From Paragorgia papillata (lineage: Eukaryota > Cnidaria > Anthozoa > Scleralcyonacea > Coralliidae): 64,000 bases of DNA. Under the pieces are notes generated by a model that was given only the letters and a program-made list of their open reading frames with translations, was not told the DNA's origin and ran no database searches. A program made the position numbers and the translations under genes. The stretch spans positions 372,001 through 436,000 of the forward strand of contig JAWNZC010000258.1 of NCBI GenBank assembly GCA_035771165.1, read 5' to 3'. Positions 35,240-46,239 of this stretch are shown here, piece after piece. Positions within the stretch are counted from its first letter, which is position 1, and every line of letters begins with the position of its first letter.

Positions 35240-36945
35240 ATACATACAAAGAAATAAACAAAAAGGTAAATAAGTAAAGCTGCAGCAATATTTACTAAAG
35301 CAATTTAAACTGAACCAAAACGACCAGATGCTGTTATATAATCTTGAACAGCAAGAAAAATATTAGCATTAGCATCATAAATTAAAGTCGTCAATCTTTC
35401 AATAAAACATCTAATTGATTAGTTATGTTCATGTCATTCCACACATGGCCTGTGCGTTGCACAATGGAGGCAAGTATTATGTATCTCAGAGCAGCAAAAC
35501 GAGGACATATAAGAAGATAATGAAAAACATCTTCTTTATAGGCGCACCGCAATCGCACAAAGGAGACTCCACACAATTCATCAGAAGTAAATAATAATTC
35601 AAACCACAGTTTTTCAGTCTTAACCTAGTATGCAAAATTGATACATAACGGTTACCAATATAAAATAATTTGCTAGTAGGATGCATATATAATTTGTTGG
35701 AGAGAAGATTTCTCTTAAAAGAATAAACTGACACACAATTGCGCGTTGATTCAGGTAAGGAATTCCAAAATTTAATAGCTGAGTAAAAAAATGAGTTTTT
35801 TAACTTCTCAGTACGAACACTAGGCTAGCACAGGTTGTTTCTATTACGAAGTTCATATGAAGTTCTCTGACTAACAAGCGGGGGACAAAGAGTTGCTAAA
35901 TAATCAGGTGAGAGGCCATTGACTATCTTATAAAACAACAATAGTTTGTGCACTTCTCTCCTGTTACTAAGTTTCAACAAGCCAGTTTCATTTAATAAAC
36001 TTTCCCTGTGCATGCCCTTATATAGGCTCCAGTAATTATTCTAATAGCTTCATATTGATTTTCAATGAGATCAGACTCGCCCTGCGAGCACCCATCCCAA
36101 ACAACATCAGCATATTCCAATTTCGAACGCACAAAAGACTTGTAAAGAATCTCAAGAGTTAACCTGGGTAGCAAAAATTTGAGACCCTTTAACAAATTCA
36201 ATTGCTTGGATGCACCTTGATGCGTCTTAAGAATGTGGGCCTTTCAAGACATACTTTTAGTCAAAATTAAACCTAAATATTCGTGTGAACTAACTTCGTC
36301 AATTGGAATATCAGATAACTTTAAAACTGGTTGATATGGTTTTTCTTGTTTGAGCAAAAATATTATACTTTTGGTGTTAGCCGCGTTCATTGTTACTAAC
36401 CATTTACTGGGCCAGGTATCAATAACACTTAGATCGTTATTTAAAGTGGCAGCAGCCCGTTCCGGAGAGTCAATCTCTTCAAATAACATTGTATCATCCG
36501 CAAAAAGAAAACGATCACTATTAATATCATGCTGAATATCGTTAATATAAATCAGAAAAAGTAATGGACCAAGAACAGATCCTTGAGGCACTCCGGCGTT
36601 AATTTTTTGCCACGAAGAATTATTTCCATCAACAACAACACGTTGCATTCTATTAGTCAAATAACTTTCAAGCCATTAATACAAGGAGCCTTCCACTTCC
36701 AGTTGTTTTAATTTAGCTAGAAGTCCAACATGCCAGACTTTGTCAAACTCTTTGGAAATATCTAAAAAGACAGTCCTTACTTCGTTACCTTCGTTACCTT
36801 TCCTATCTAAGGCCGCATAAATTTTGTGAATGATACATGTTAGTTGCATCACGGCTTGAATCACCGGGGCGAAACCCAGATTGTAATTTATGGAAAAACC
36901 CAATACTTTGTAAGAAATTTGTATAGTTTAATAAAAACCAGTTTT
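35240..36945 (-). pseudogene. Jockey/CR1-like LINE fragment, frameshifted
   Basis: Minus strand RT: FLDISKEFDKVWH (about 36770), GVPQGSVLGPLLFLIYIND (about 36592-36536), FLFADDTMLF (about 36515), SSHEYLGLI (about 36290), then the C-terminal domain LVRSKLEYADVVWDGCS-like (about 36100), KLLLFYKIVNGLSPDYL (about 35940) and a Cys-rich CDCGAP...HYLLICPRF tail (about 35560-35480). At least four frame breaks. The 5' half with the endonuclease is missing. Its 3' end is next to the mariner-like element. Confidence 0.75.
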
Positions 36946-37141
36946 TCACAAATCTTGCTAAAGCATGCTAGTAAAGACACTGGTCTATAGTTAGATTTCA
37001 GTTGACACATTAAAAATTTTTTACGTGGGGACAGACATTTGTCTGCCCTGGGGCATTTCTGTTGTGTTGGGTATTTACCAAAGCTGAAAAAATTCTGGTT
37101 TCTATAGTCACATATTTACTGTGCTATAATAAACTGATTAA

Positions 37142-37761
37142 GGTGGCTCCATACAGTTTCTTGAAAAAAAGAAAATACAAGTTTGAGAGTCCAAAATACG
37201 TGATTAAACAATTCGGGAAAAGAATAAAACTAAATGTCATGCATAGTTAAACAGTCTGACAATCAAAAACTGTTACCAAATAAATAGCAACAGTTATTGC
37301 TATGGCAACAATGACGTTTCAAAATGGCTGCCAATTACCCTTTAAACTAATTTAATTTGAAAAAACTTTGGTGACCCCCAATTTTTTTTTCATTAAAACT
37401 TTTTTTGAAGTATGAGTAATCAATAGGCCGATTTTAAAAAAATTCTGTGGAACGAAATTTTTTAAAAATTAACAAACATGATTTTTTCGGGGGAAAAATT
37501 ATTCGTTCTACAGAAAAAAATTGGGGGTCACCAAAGTTTTTTACGAATTAAATTAGTTTGAAGGGTAATTGGCAGCCATTTTGAAACGTCATTGTTGCCA
37601 TAGCAACAACTCTTGCTATTTATTTGGTAACAGTTTTTGATTGTCAGACTGTTTAACTATGCACAACATTTAGTTTTATTATTTTCCCGAATTGTTTAAT
37701 CACGTGTTTTGGACTCTCAAACTTGTATTTTCCATTTTTCAAGAAACTGTATGGAGCCACC
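37142..37761. mobile_element. Palindromic MITE, 620 bp, TTAA duplication
   Basis: GGTGGCTCCATACAGTTTCT and its complement, arms about 255 bp with few differences. TTAA lies on both sides (37138-37141, 37762-37765), as in piggyBac or Kolobok insertions. The start does not match the piggyBac CCC, so Kolobok-like is more likely (inference). Confidence 0.75.
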
Positions 37762-38312
37762 TTAAACAGCAACACAAATGGGTTTTCAAAAATATTGTAT
37801 TTTGTGCAAAAAGACAATATAATTTATACTGGTATGCTACAATGGGAGTAAAAAATCAGAGAAATTGAAGGCCTGGGAGGTGCAGGACTCCCATATATTG
37901 ACTATACAGGGATGTGCCACTGGAAAGGGTTTGGTTTTCGTTTTTGCCATTTTTAGTTTGGAACAGGGTACCGGTGTAATAATTACTGGATGGTACGCTT
38001 TTGATCTGGGGCAAGGTCTGTTCTTATATATGATGGCAGTTATTTAGGCGAGCACAAGGTACCCTATGTTTTCCTTTCTTTCAGTTTGGAACAGGGTACC
38101 ATTTGTAGCCATTTTGTGTGAAACAGGGTAAAAAAAATATGCAATTCCTTTGCCTGGAGTAACAACATGGCTTTAAGGGTTCAGTGGTACACCCCTATCC
38201 TGAATATTTGAAGGAGTAGACCTTCCCTGGGATTGGAGGCAGGGTGCTTGAATAATAAACAATGAACACGAGGGGTTTGCATTAAAGTATTTCTAGTATA
38301 TTACTTATACTC

Positions 38313-38781
38313 AAAGGGTATTGGCAATAAAAATTAAGTTTGTCTCTTTTGAAAGAACTCGTTAAATGGTATAAGAAGACCTTTGACAATTTTTCCGTAT
38401 CTGTTTTGGTTTTGGAAATATTTGGACCAAAGACAGCCTGCTGTCCGCCATCTTGGAATTATTTTCGATATGTATGTGACATCATAAGCAGGGTATATGC
38501 GCTATTTCCATTTTAAATTGACCCACAACATTTAAAAAGCCTTTCGTGGAAATTTGGTCACCCACGGAGCAGTTTCATCAGGTTTACCCTGCTTGTGACA
38601 TCACCAATTTCCTAGTTAATTAGACCCAATATAACAACAAGATGCCAGACAGCACGCTGTCTTTGGTCGAAATATTTCAAAACACAAAAAAGATACAGAA
38701 AAACTACAAAAGGTCTTCTTATACTATTTGACGAGTTCTTTCAAATGGGACAAATTTAATATTTATTGGCAACACCCTTTA
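38313..38781. mobile_element. MITE of the AAGTTTGTC family, about 470 bp
   Basis: AAAGGGTATTGGCAATAAAA and the complement of AAAGGGTGTTGCCAATAAA at the ends. Inner arms AATTAAGTTTGTCTCTTTTGA / TCAAATGGGACAAATTTAAT. Shares design and inner sequence with 24579-25400. Confidence 0.65.
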
Positions 38782-38784
38782 AGG

Positions 38785-39580
38785 ATTAAGGAGATTGTCG
38801 TCGAATAACATCAAACTCGACAACTGCAACAAACATGATTAGATGTATTTACTACTTATTGACCGAGCGTGAGGTCTGTACTAGTAAAATATTGGACTGA
38901 CATTTTTAGTACGGACCAAGCGAGCGCAGCGAAGCGAAGTCCGTGCAGAAAACGGAAGTCAGATATTTCACTAGTACAGACTGAAGAAGCGACGTCAATA
39001 AGTAGCTTATTATATGACTACAAATGTTGTAAACGTTCTGTAAAAACTCGACAAAGTGTTAGGCTCGTATTCGCCACCATCTTTCTTGCGAACGAAACCA
39101 AAATTGCATATGTTTTCCTATTTTTAAAGTACTTTCCGCTTAGCTAGAGTCCTGAACTTTCTACACCAAATAGCATTTTTCAATTTATTTTGTTTGACAT
39201 ATCGTTCAAGGTTGTACGTTACATAGTTGAATAAAAAACCATTTGAAATTCTATAATATTTGTGACAAGTAAATGTCACATAACATGGAAACTTGAATTA
39301 TTAATACATCAAATGAAATATGCACGATATATTTCAACAATGAGTAGCTCTGAAATTATTATCCTTCTTGTTGCATGTATACGGACATGACTTTCATTTT
39401 GTTTATAAAATTCTCTCAACGGTCTGGGACGGCAGATTCCAGACCACTCAGGAACCAATCAAATTGCTGGATTTCATGTTCCAGACCGCTCGCGGAAATA
39501 GTCATATAATAAAGTATATTAATATCATAATAGACGGGGTAATGAAAAAAGGCGGTATTTAAAGATATTATTATATATAT
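38785..39580. other. Intronic sequence, no gene seen
   Basis: A GAGCGCAGCGAAGCGAAGTCCG patch near 38920-38945 is a repeat-like, GC-richer segment. No exon recognised. Confidence 0.35.
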
Positions 39581-39582
39581 AC

Positions 39583-39672
39583 CTTAGTACGAAGAAGCTA
39601 CGGCCATAAATCCATACAATACAACCGAGAATGAACTTCTTCTTGTGAAACGATTCACATCATTAGGATTAT
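39583..39672 (-). pseudogene. NRF-6-like exon c, with a frameshift near its 3' end
   Basis: Acceptor TCGACAG, donor AAG|GTATAT. Encodes DNPNDVNRFTRRSSFSVVLY then GFMAVAS. After that a small deletion (about 39590-39597) puts the remaining GTACTAAG out of frame. In the shifted frame it supplies VLS, the expected start of the FF.LSG motif, in the right phase for the next exon. Confidence 0.65.
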
Positions 39673-39921
39673 CTGTCGAGTTAGAAAGTTTTATTATTAT
39701 ATAATATCTCAAAATTAGACATTGAAACCTCTGAAAAAACTCACACAGCAAATTGAAAAATCAAGAAATATATAATGTGTTAAAGATTGTGCAGTAATTT
39801 TTTTTTTATTTTACTTGATAGGATAAATTTAATGTATTTCCTTAGATAGTTATAAGATAATGTGTCTTGTTTGCAATGAGAAACTAGTAACTGTTTTTAG
39901 ATGTTTCATGATGCTAAATAC

Positions 39922-40092
39922 CTGTTGGAAAATATTCCCTATCCATCCCCACATGAAGTAGCATGACCCAAAAAAGAGAGAGAACCCGAATACCATGCAA
40001 GTAAGTCAAGTCACTTTCTCCAACGTTAGTATTTAAAATGAAACTTGAGTTTCGAACAACGGAGAAACAGTTAATTCTTTCAAATAATAGAC
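39922..40092 (-). pseudogene. NRF-6-like exon b (LHGIR motif)
   Basis: Acceptor TTTATAG, donor GTATTT. Encodes LLFERINCFSVVRNSSFILN then SDLTYLHGIRVLSLFWVMLL, the start of the acyltransferase-3-like domain (family hallmark L.CLHGIR.LS..WV...H). Confidence 0.8.
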
Positions 40093-40160
40093 CTATAAAA
40101 CGGAAAGAATATAAAGGCAGCGTCAATAATTGAAAAAAAACAAAGAATAGAATATGCAGG

Positions 40161-41191
40161 AACAGGTGGGCAATTTGTCTGCACATGAGCGAAATCAAGA
40201 ATGCGTGGATTTCGCGTGGGTTTGTGAAATGTGCTCGGGACACAGTCCCGTCCGCGATATAATTGAAAAGGAAATAAACAAAATGTTATATTCAATGTCG
40301 AATTAATCTACCTGTCGCATTTTTTACCGAATAAATTACCAATGCAGCAGTTCAATTGCCAACCAAAGATTAATAAAATCACTATCTGAAAGCAACGCGA
40401 ACATCTAGTTTTTGAGATATTTTGCATTTCTGCTTTATTCGCCATTCGAATTTCGCCACAGTCAACGGCTGAAATTAAATGACGTTCCCCCAGAACTACA
40501 CAATAACCTTGATGTGTGATAAAATAAGATAGTTGGAAAAAGATACGTAGAAATAATAGTCAAAGCGTCTTCAAGAGTTGTCGTTGACAAAACAAGCGTG
40601 GTTTTTTGCTCAGTTTTCTAACCCACTATATTCTGCTTGGGCCGACCATTTTTCCCAAAGATAATTTTGATTCAGCAAAACAGATGAATAGACATAAACT
40701 GCCTTAAAGCTATTCTGAAAGTGATGCGAACAGTTAGATTTTTTGCTTTCCTTCGTCAAAGAGGAGGGTTAATTGCTGTTTTCGTTGAGAATAGAGTAGT
40801 TCGATCAACTCGTGTTCGCAAGAAAAGCTTTGAAATGAATATATGTAAAGCACATTTTAGGAACATAAAAGTATGAACTAAATATCTGAACTTATCTTGA
40901 GGTAAAAGAAAACGTTTAATCGATCCTGTGAGGTCGAACAGAAAGGGCTCGAAGAGTTGAAATCAATTTTCTTTAAGGTCATCGTTCTAAAACGCCGTAC
41001 TTCTGCTGCTCTGATTACGAACCTTTTCAGCTGCAACGAAAAACACGAAGTTGAACAGCAAATCGCTAGATCGACAAGCTTGGAAGAACCCGTTATTAAA
41101 ATCGTACTTTGACTTTCGCATAATGAAATGGCAATAAAGGACAAATACGCCCGCGATTTTTTGGTCAGCGCAGACAAATTGCCCACCTGTT
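40161..41191. repeat. 1.03-kb segment bounded by a perfect 22-bp inverted repeat
   Basis: AACAGGTGGGCAATTTGTCT (GC) at 40161-40182 and its exact complement at 41170-41191. The interior has no coding likeness. It could be a non-autonomous element in the intron between exons a and b. Confidence 0.55.
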
Positions 41192-41194
41192 ACA

Positions 41195-42160
41195 GTTCAA
41201 ACAGATTAACTAGAAGTAAATTTTACTTTGATATAATTCAAAATATCTCTTCGCAAATCTGCTAGACATAATTTTACAACAACAAAACATCTGAAAACCG
41301 GTGCCTATTAGAAAACTGAGACAAGAAAGTTAATAAATCGCCTAACCCAAACAAAAACATTTTTCAAGCCAGAAACCAAGTTTATTATATGTGAAATTAC
41401 TTGTTTTGATTGGCTAACAAGCGTCATGTGCTGGTCTATTATGTTCCGAAAATAGACAGGTCCAAATTACGGGTTCGTCAGCCGTTTTGTTTTCAAAAGA
41501 ATAACGAAAGAAGTACAAAATAGGCTTTAAAATCCAAATGTATTTAATAAATGAAGAAACCTAAGCACTAAATTACGTATGAGTCAGTTTTACGATCTCG
41601 AAAGCAATAACCAAAGTACAACATTTTAGCAAATTGAAAATGACGAGTCTATGTTATGGCAATCACGCTAAACGTAAAGTACATTGTTTAAAATATCCAT
41701 ATAATAAACGTCATACTAAGCTCGACTTCTTTGTCATTACCAAAAATATCAAATTAAACCGAGGTCTTTTATGTACGGACCTTTCCTTACGGGCTCGAAG
41801 TCACATATATTTACCCATAATTACTGCACTCTCGGTTAATGACCGCTTCCGACTCACTAGCCGTTTAGCTTATTTACAATGCATGCAAAGAATTATTGAA
41901 CTAATAGACAGCGCATAATCTAGAGAATAAAATTGGTGATTATATTGTGACAAATAATTTCATTATTTCATCTGTATAGTTTTTCGTTTCATTCTCTCAT
42001 GGAATCATCAGGCATTATCCCCGTCGCATAAAAGCCAAATTTTTATTTTCACGGATAGTAACCAATTATTTGTTAATAGAATTTTGATTTGTCAATTTCA
42101 TAGTTTAATAAAATACAATTAAAATACAATTAACGAGACTCAATAAAAAATGAACATATA
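41195..42160. other. Intronic sequence, no gene seen
   Basis: The frame at 41634-41918 (plus) has no family likeness and no splice context I can defend. Confidence 0.35.
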
Positions 42161-42163
42161 TAC

Positions 42164-42357
42164 TTTTTGACGAATCTCTTGTCCCTTGCATTGGAGATTC
42201 CTGACTGAGTAATGGTGTCCTTTCATCCGAAACTTTATCCATTGAGAAATCGCCAGATTTTTCTTTAGTTAATTTGTCACTACTTTTATAGGCGCCCATT
42301 ATAATTTCGAGAATAGTGGCTAAAACACACAATCCAACCAATACTCCAAAAAAGACA
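42164..42357 (-). pseudogene. NRF-6-like exon a (membrane helix plus linker)
   Basis: Acceptor TTTTAG at 42358-42359, donor GTATAT below 42164. Encodes VFFGVLVGLCVLATILEII, a membrane helix, then a hydrophilic linker with DERTPLLSQES, like the helix-linker segment before the acyltransferase core. It ends in phase 1 (one base carried over). Confidence 0.65.
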
Positions 42358-42869
42358 CTAAAATGTAAGACACGCAATAAATAAAATTATAAAGGTCTCC
42401 CAAGAGAGTAATAAACGTTTATCATATTTAGCTATAAAAACAAATGACTTTGTATTCACTTCCATTGTCCACCTTGTTGTAAACAATAAGTCATATTTAC
42501 ATATCACTGCACCCATAACTTTCTGTTCTTCTAAACAAATGCATTTATCTAACCACATTGGTAAAACCATCTACACTAATCCTTCTCTGGAAAATGTTGA
42601 TAATTAGCAAGCTACACTGTGATTTGTCAGTTTGAGCCACCATAAAAGCATGAAGAAAGCTTTTCAAAGGATGCAGTGTTTACTTAGTTCAACCATAGTT
42701 CAACTGACTCCGTTTTCTCTCGAATAGCAAAATAAAACCAGCTATCGATAAATGTACTTAGTATTGATACCAGTCCCTGAGAAGCACGATATTCGAGTGG
42801 TATTGCAGAAATGAATGACCAGTTCAGTGAATAGAAGACCTCTGTGAATCACTGCAAATGTCGCTTCAA

Positions 42870-43740
42870 GTTTAAAGTGCATATGATGCGAAAATTATCA
42901 TTGATCTCTTATATGACAGAAATTTTAAAACTCTATAAAGTGTTTTTTGTTTACTTGTTTTACAGCTTCCTTTTTGTGATATTTCGGTTTATTTTAATTA
43001 AATGCAAATGAGGCAATCTGTGATGTCATAAAATGGAAAAAAAATTTAGACTTATTAAAAAACTGTTATCTCCACTGTTATCTCCACTGTTATTCAAAGA
43101 ACGCAATTGAAAATTTCTGTACAAGTTAAACTAATAAAGAGGAAAAGTTTCACAGGAAAATCAAATTGCCATAGCGACATGTCTGTGCACAGGCCTTTCA
43201 AATAAACACCAATTCTATTTTTTACAAGTCACATATTGACTTGAAAAATATCAGAACAGTTTCTAATCCTCTTTTCTCTCAATAACTTATTTTGGTGACG
43301 TCACAGAATAGGGATCGAGCAAGAGGACTAGCAGAAAATTATTCATCTTTATCCATCATGATCCTGCTGGAGCTCGGATTCTTTAATCTTTATGAACAAG
43401 GACACTGCTTTAAACAAACTTCTTCTTGAGAGCAGACAGCAAACGAGTGCGTATCTTTATTTTACACTACGTTAAAAGGTTGTAAGATACGAGACTATTG
43501 CTTTATTATAAAAGTAGTGTTCTGCGTAGGAAGCGATTGTGATGAAATACATTTATACAAATCGAAATATACTACTTTCACGTTCGGTAGTAGACCAACC
43601 TTGCTATATGATGTTATAAAGAATTGTGGAGACTCATGAGGCGAGTGTTATCTGCCTAAACAACAAGTCTAAATGCTCATTTGCATATCAAACAAACTAA
43701 AATATCTCAAAAACAAAGCAAAAAAATTCACGACAAGTAA
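42870..43740. mobile_element. Degraded MITE of the AAGTTTGTC family, right arm cut by a LINE tail
   Basis: The left arm (AAAGTGCATATGATGCGAAA ... GATATTTCGGTTTATTTTAA) corresponds to the arms of 24579-25400. A partial right arm (CAAACTAAAATATCTCAAAA) is at 43690-43712 and stops where the LINE 3' tail begins. Confidence 0.6.
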
Positions 43741-44362
43741 GAAATTTATTTATTTTTATTTATTTATTTATTAACTTTACAACCATGAAAGAATGCAATA
43801 TACAGGAAATAAAAAGTGCAATACTTGAACATGATTGAAGGAATGATCAACAGGACACGAGTCCCATGTGAAGACCAACCCAACAAAAAATTACATAATA
43901 AACGTTAAGTAAACACACGATAAAAAAACCCCCAACATACTAATACACAAATTACATAAGAATAAAGATTTAAGAGCAACAACTTGGATTGAAAGAACGA
44001 CATTTAGAACAGAAACTTTTCCAGGTGCGCAGTCTATTATCATCGAAATTGGAGTCTAACTTAGAAGAGTAGTGAATATAAAGATCATGTTTAAAAATGG
44101 AAACAGAAGTACTATTACGAAGTATCGGAGAAAGATTGTTCCAGAGAAAGACAATTCTGTTGAAAAAAGTATTTCTAAAAAGAGAAGTCCTACAAGGATT
44201 GGCTTGAAGCAAGTTGTTTTGACTTGAACGAGTGCGAGACGAGCGGATAGAAGAAAAAGTAACAAAACGGGAGATATCTAGGTCGTAGAGACCTTGTTTA
44301 CACTTAAAAAAGAAGAGAAGATCCTTAATTTCAAGCCAATATGATATAGGTAATAAAGCCAA
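43741..44362 (-). pseudogene. CR1/L2-like LINE 3' end fragment
   Basis: Minus strand LPISYWLEIKDLLFFFKCKQ, SLFRNTFFNRIVFLWNNLSP and SIFKHDLYIHY are typical of the RT C-terminal tail in this group. The 3' UTR is followed by (ATTT)n at 43743-43775, the usual short-repeat tail. Only the last 130 codons are present, intact. Confidence 0.7.
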
Positions 44363-44499
44363 TATTTAGTGTAATTGCAGCAAGTATGCCCAAATAATAG
44401 CCCTAGCTGGCGCAGGCTTATAAGGTAGCCCGAGTTAACGCCTAGCGGGCGTCTTGTTTGGATAAAATTTATTGCTATGTCCAGATAAAATTGACAAAG

Positions 44500-44758
44500 T
44501 GCCAGTATTAACTTGACAGATATAACATTTCTACAGTTGATAATATCAAATTACTATATAGGTGTAATTTTGCATAAATATCTAAATATATATAAAAATA
44601 TGGCAAATATTGTGTACACAAGGTCAGTAATCACAATACAGGTCATGCAAAAGCATAAGAATTTAACAGATATTAATGACAAGATTAAGCTATACGATGC
44701 TTATTTTCTGCCACTTCTAGATTACTGTTCTGTAATGCCACCATTGTGGGCAGCGTAA
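44500..44758 (+). pseudogene. Short LINE RT fragment
   Basis: Plus strand NYYIGVILHKYLNIYKNMAN and NDKIKLYDAYFLPLLDYCSV match the YLG..LD..L.....I and LY.A...P.LDYC segments after the RT core of LINEs. A different copy and strand from the neighbouring 3' end. Confidence 0.55.
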
Positions 44759-44759
44759 G

Positions 44760-46065
44760 AGGAAGAAATTGGAAAAACGTTCAAAGACTGTAACAGTAAG
44801 TATACACAGTCGAAACCGAGGGCAAATACTTTCCCGTACAGACCGAGAAAACGACATTAATAAGCTTAATTATATGGCTTTTGTTTGTTTTCTTAAATCT
44901 GTTTTTAGTTCTACGTCTGTCTTGATCAGATGTCGCTGTTCACCTTAGTTCTTACTTTTGAGCTTGTTCGTTTCGCTTCATGTTTACATGTATTAGGCTT
45001 TTATTTTTCGCGCTTTTAAACAAGAAGTTTTTATAAAAAGAAACACTAATGTTTCAGGACGTATTATTGTTAAAAAATTTCCAACGAATATATCTAATTC
45101 GCTTTTATTTTCATTCAAATCAACTCAGAAATTTTCCCGCCAAAACTTGCAGGCCACTAAAATCTCACAGTGCCGAGAGGGCATTACGGATTTTTCCGGA
45201 CCTCTCAGCAACCAATCAGCGTGCGCCGTTTGGCGTAATGACCCGAAAACAAGCGCAGCCATATTAGAATCATCGATATTCACTGAGCCTGAGGTGAATA
45301 ATAGTTTTAGCATAAATACACATTTTCATACTTTTATGTAGGTGATTATTAAGAATTAGTCCGAAGAAGCTCGACGAATCAGCGCGCGCGATTTTCTATA
45401 ATCACCTGTGTATTTATACTAAACGATATTATTGCAAAACACTGTTTCAATATTATAAAAAATAATGATCTCAGCCTTTCTCCTATTCCTACCTCCACCA
45501 AAGAAAGTTTTCTCCGCCAAAGCGCAAAACCAAAACACTGTTATGCTTTATGACCTCTTGCCGGAACATTTTTGGCCGAAATTTTTCACCCAAGATTAAT
45601 CCCAACACCGTCCTCGTGCACATACAACATCAACTGCAGCATTTTCACGTTTTCAAGACAATTAACGTGTACGGTTGCAAGGAACAGCAAAAGCTGTTAG
45701 TTTATTTAGGCGTTAATCTATTATACATCATGTTGTCGAAGCTATGGCTTATTTTTAAAAGTCTTACAAAATACATAAAGCATACAATATACGATGTTCC
45801 GACCCATGGCTTCTTTTAAATGTATGCAGTAATTTAATTGCCGTCGTCGTGCTTGTTTGCTTAAGGTCCCTAATAACTGAGACGAAGTCGAGGTTATTAT
45901 TCACCGATATTCCCTATGAGCCTAAGGTGAATAATTGTTTCGGTATAAATACACATTTTTGTAGGAACATCATTTTCTTTGAAATTGTTAATTTCCTCGT
46001 CTCGGTCGCATTGACAAATTGGCTGGCGGCCATTTTGAATAAACGCTGTAGGTCATTGTCGAGAA
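44760..46065. other. No gene seen; GGTGAATAAT repeats
   Basis: AGGTGAATAAT(A/T)GTTT with a following ATAAATACACATTTT block occurs at about 45289 and 45909, and partly inverted near 45405. These are fragments of one dispersed repeat. Confidence 0.4.
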
Positions 46066-46067
46066 TT

Positions 46068-46112
46068 GGTTCATGATCACCTCGGTTTTCTTTGATGTAC
46101 CGGGGTTGTTTA
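46068..46112. repeat. Dispersed repeat, partner of 2176-2220
   Basis: Contains the exact 33-bp complement of 2188-2220. Confidence 0.6.
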
Positions 46113-46113
46113 T

Positions 46114-46235
46114 TACTCGGGCTACTGTGGTAGGCCGAGTCCAAGGTTTCGGCTCCGTTTCTGTTTCTTCCTTTTTCTTCCTTTTTACTTGGGCTACCTG
46201 TGGTAGGCCAAGTCTAGGTTTCGGCTCGGTTCTGG
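46114..46235. repeat. Two tandem copies of a hairpin-forming unit
   Basis: ACTCGGGCTACTGTGGTAGG at 46114 and ACTTGGGCTACCTGTGGTAG at 46187, each followed by a GGTTTCGGCTC block. Within each, CTTGG-GCTACC and GGTAG-GCCAAG can pair. The stems differ but keep pairing (CTCGG/CCGAG against CTTGG/CCAAG). Confidence 0.55.
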
Positions 46236-46239
46236 TTTT

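Larger units (their letters stand above)
19699..42357 (-). pseudogene. NRF-6-like membrane acyltransferase gene, nine exons found, probably decayed
   Basis: Exons (minus, 5' to 3'): 42164-42357, 39922-40092, 39583-39672, 31090-31182, 30181-30346, 26827-26895, 25774-25887, 20101-20244, 19699-19891, each with AG/GT borders. Phases join cleanly except between 30181 and 26827, where the usual short exon with (C)MGW.WYLANDMQ is expected and not seen. The family is multi-pass acyltransferase-3-like membrane proteins; C. elegans NRF-6 acts in lipid and drug handling in the gut. Two small indels (near 39593 and 20128) break the frame while splice phases on both sides still agree. N-terminal NRF domain and C-terminal helices were not found. 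Either this is a pseudogene, or the indels are assembly errors and some exons escaped me. Confidence 0.75.

Noticed and set aside
39591..39672. Alternative donor GTACTA for exon c to avoid the TAA stop
   Set aside because: It would drop the VLS residues that complete the FF.LSG motif in the shifted frame. A small indel with donor GTATAT explains the data better, though the alternative is not excluded.
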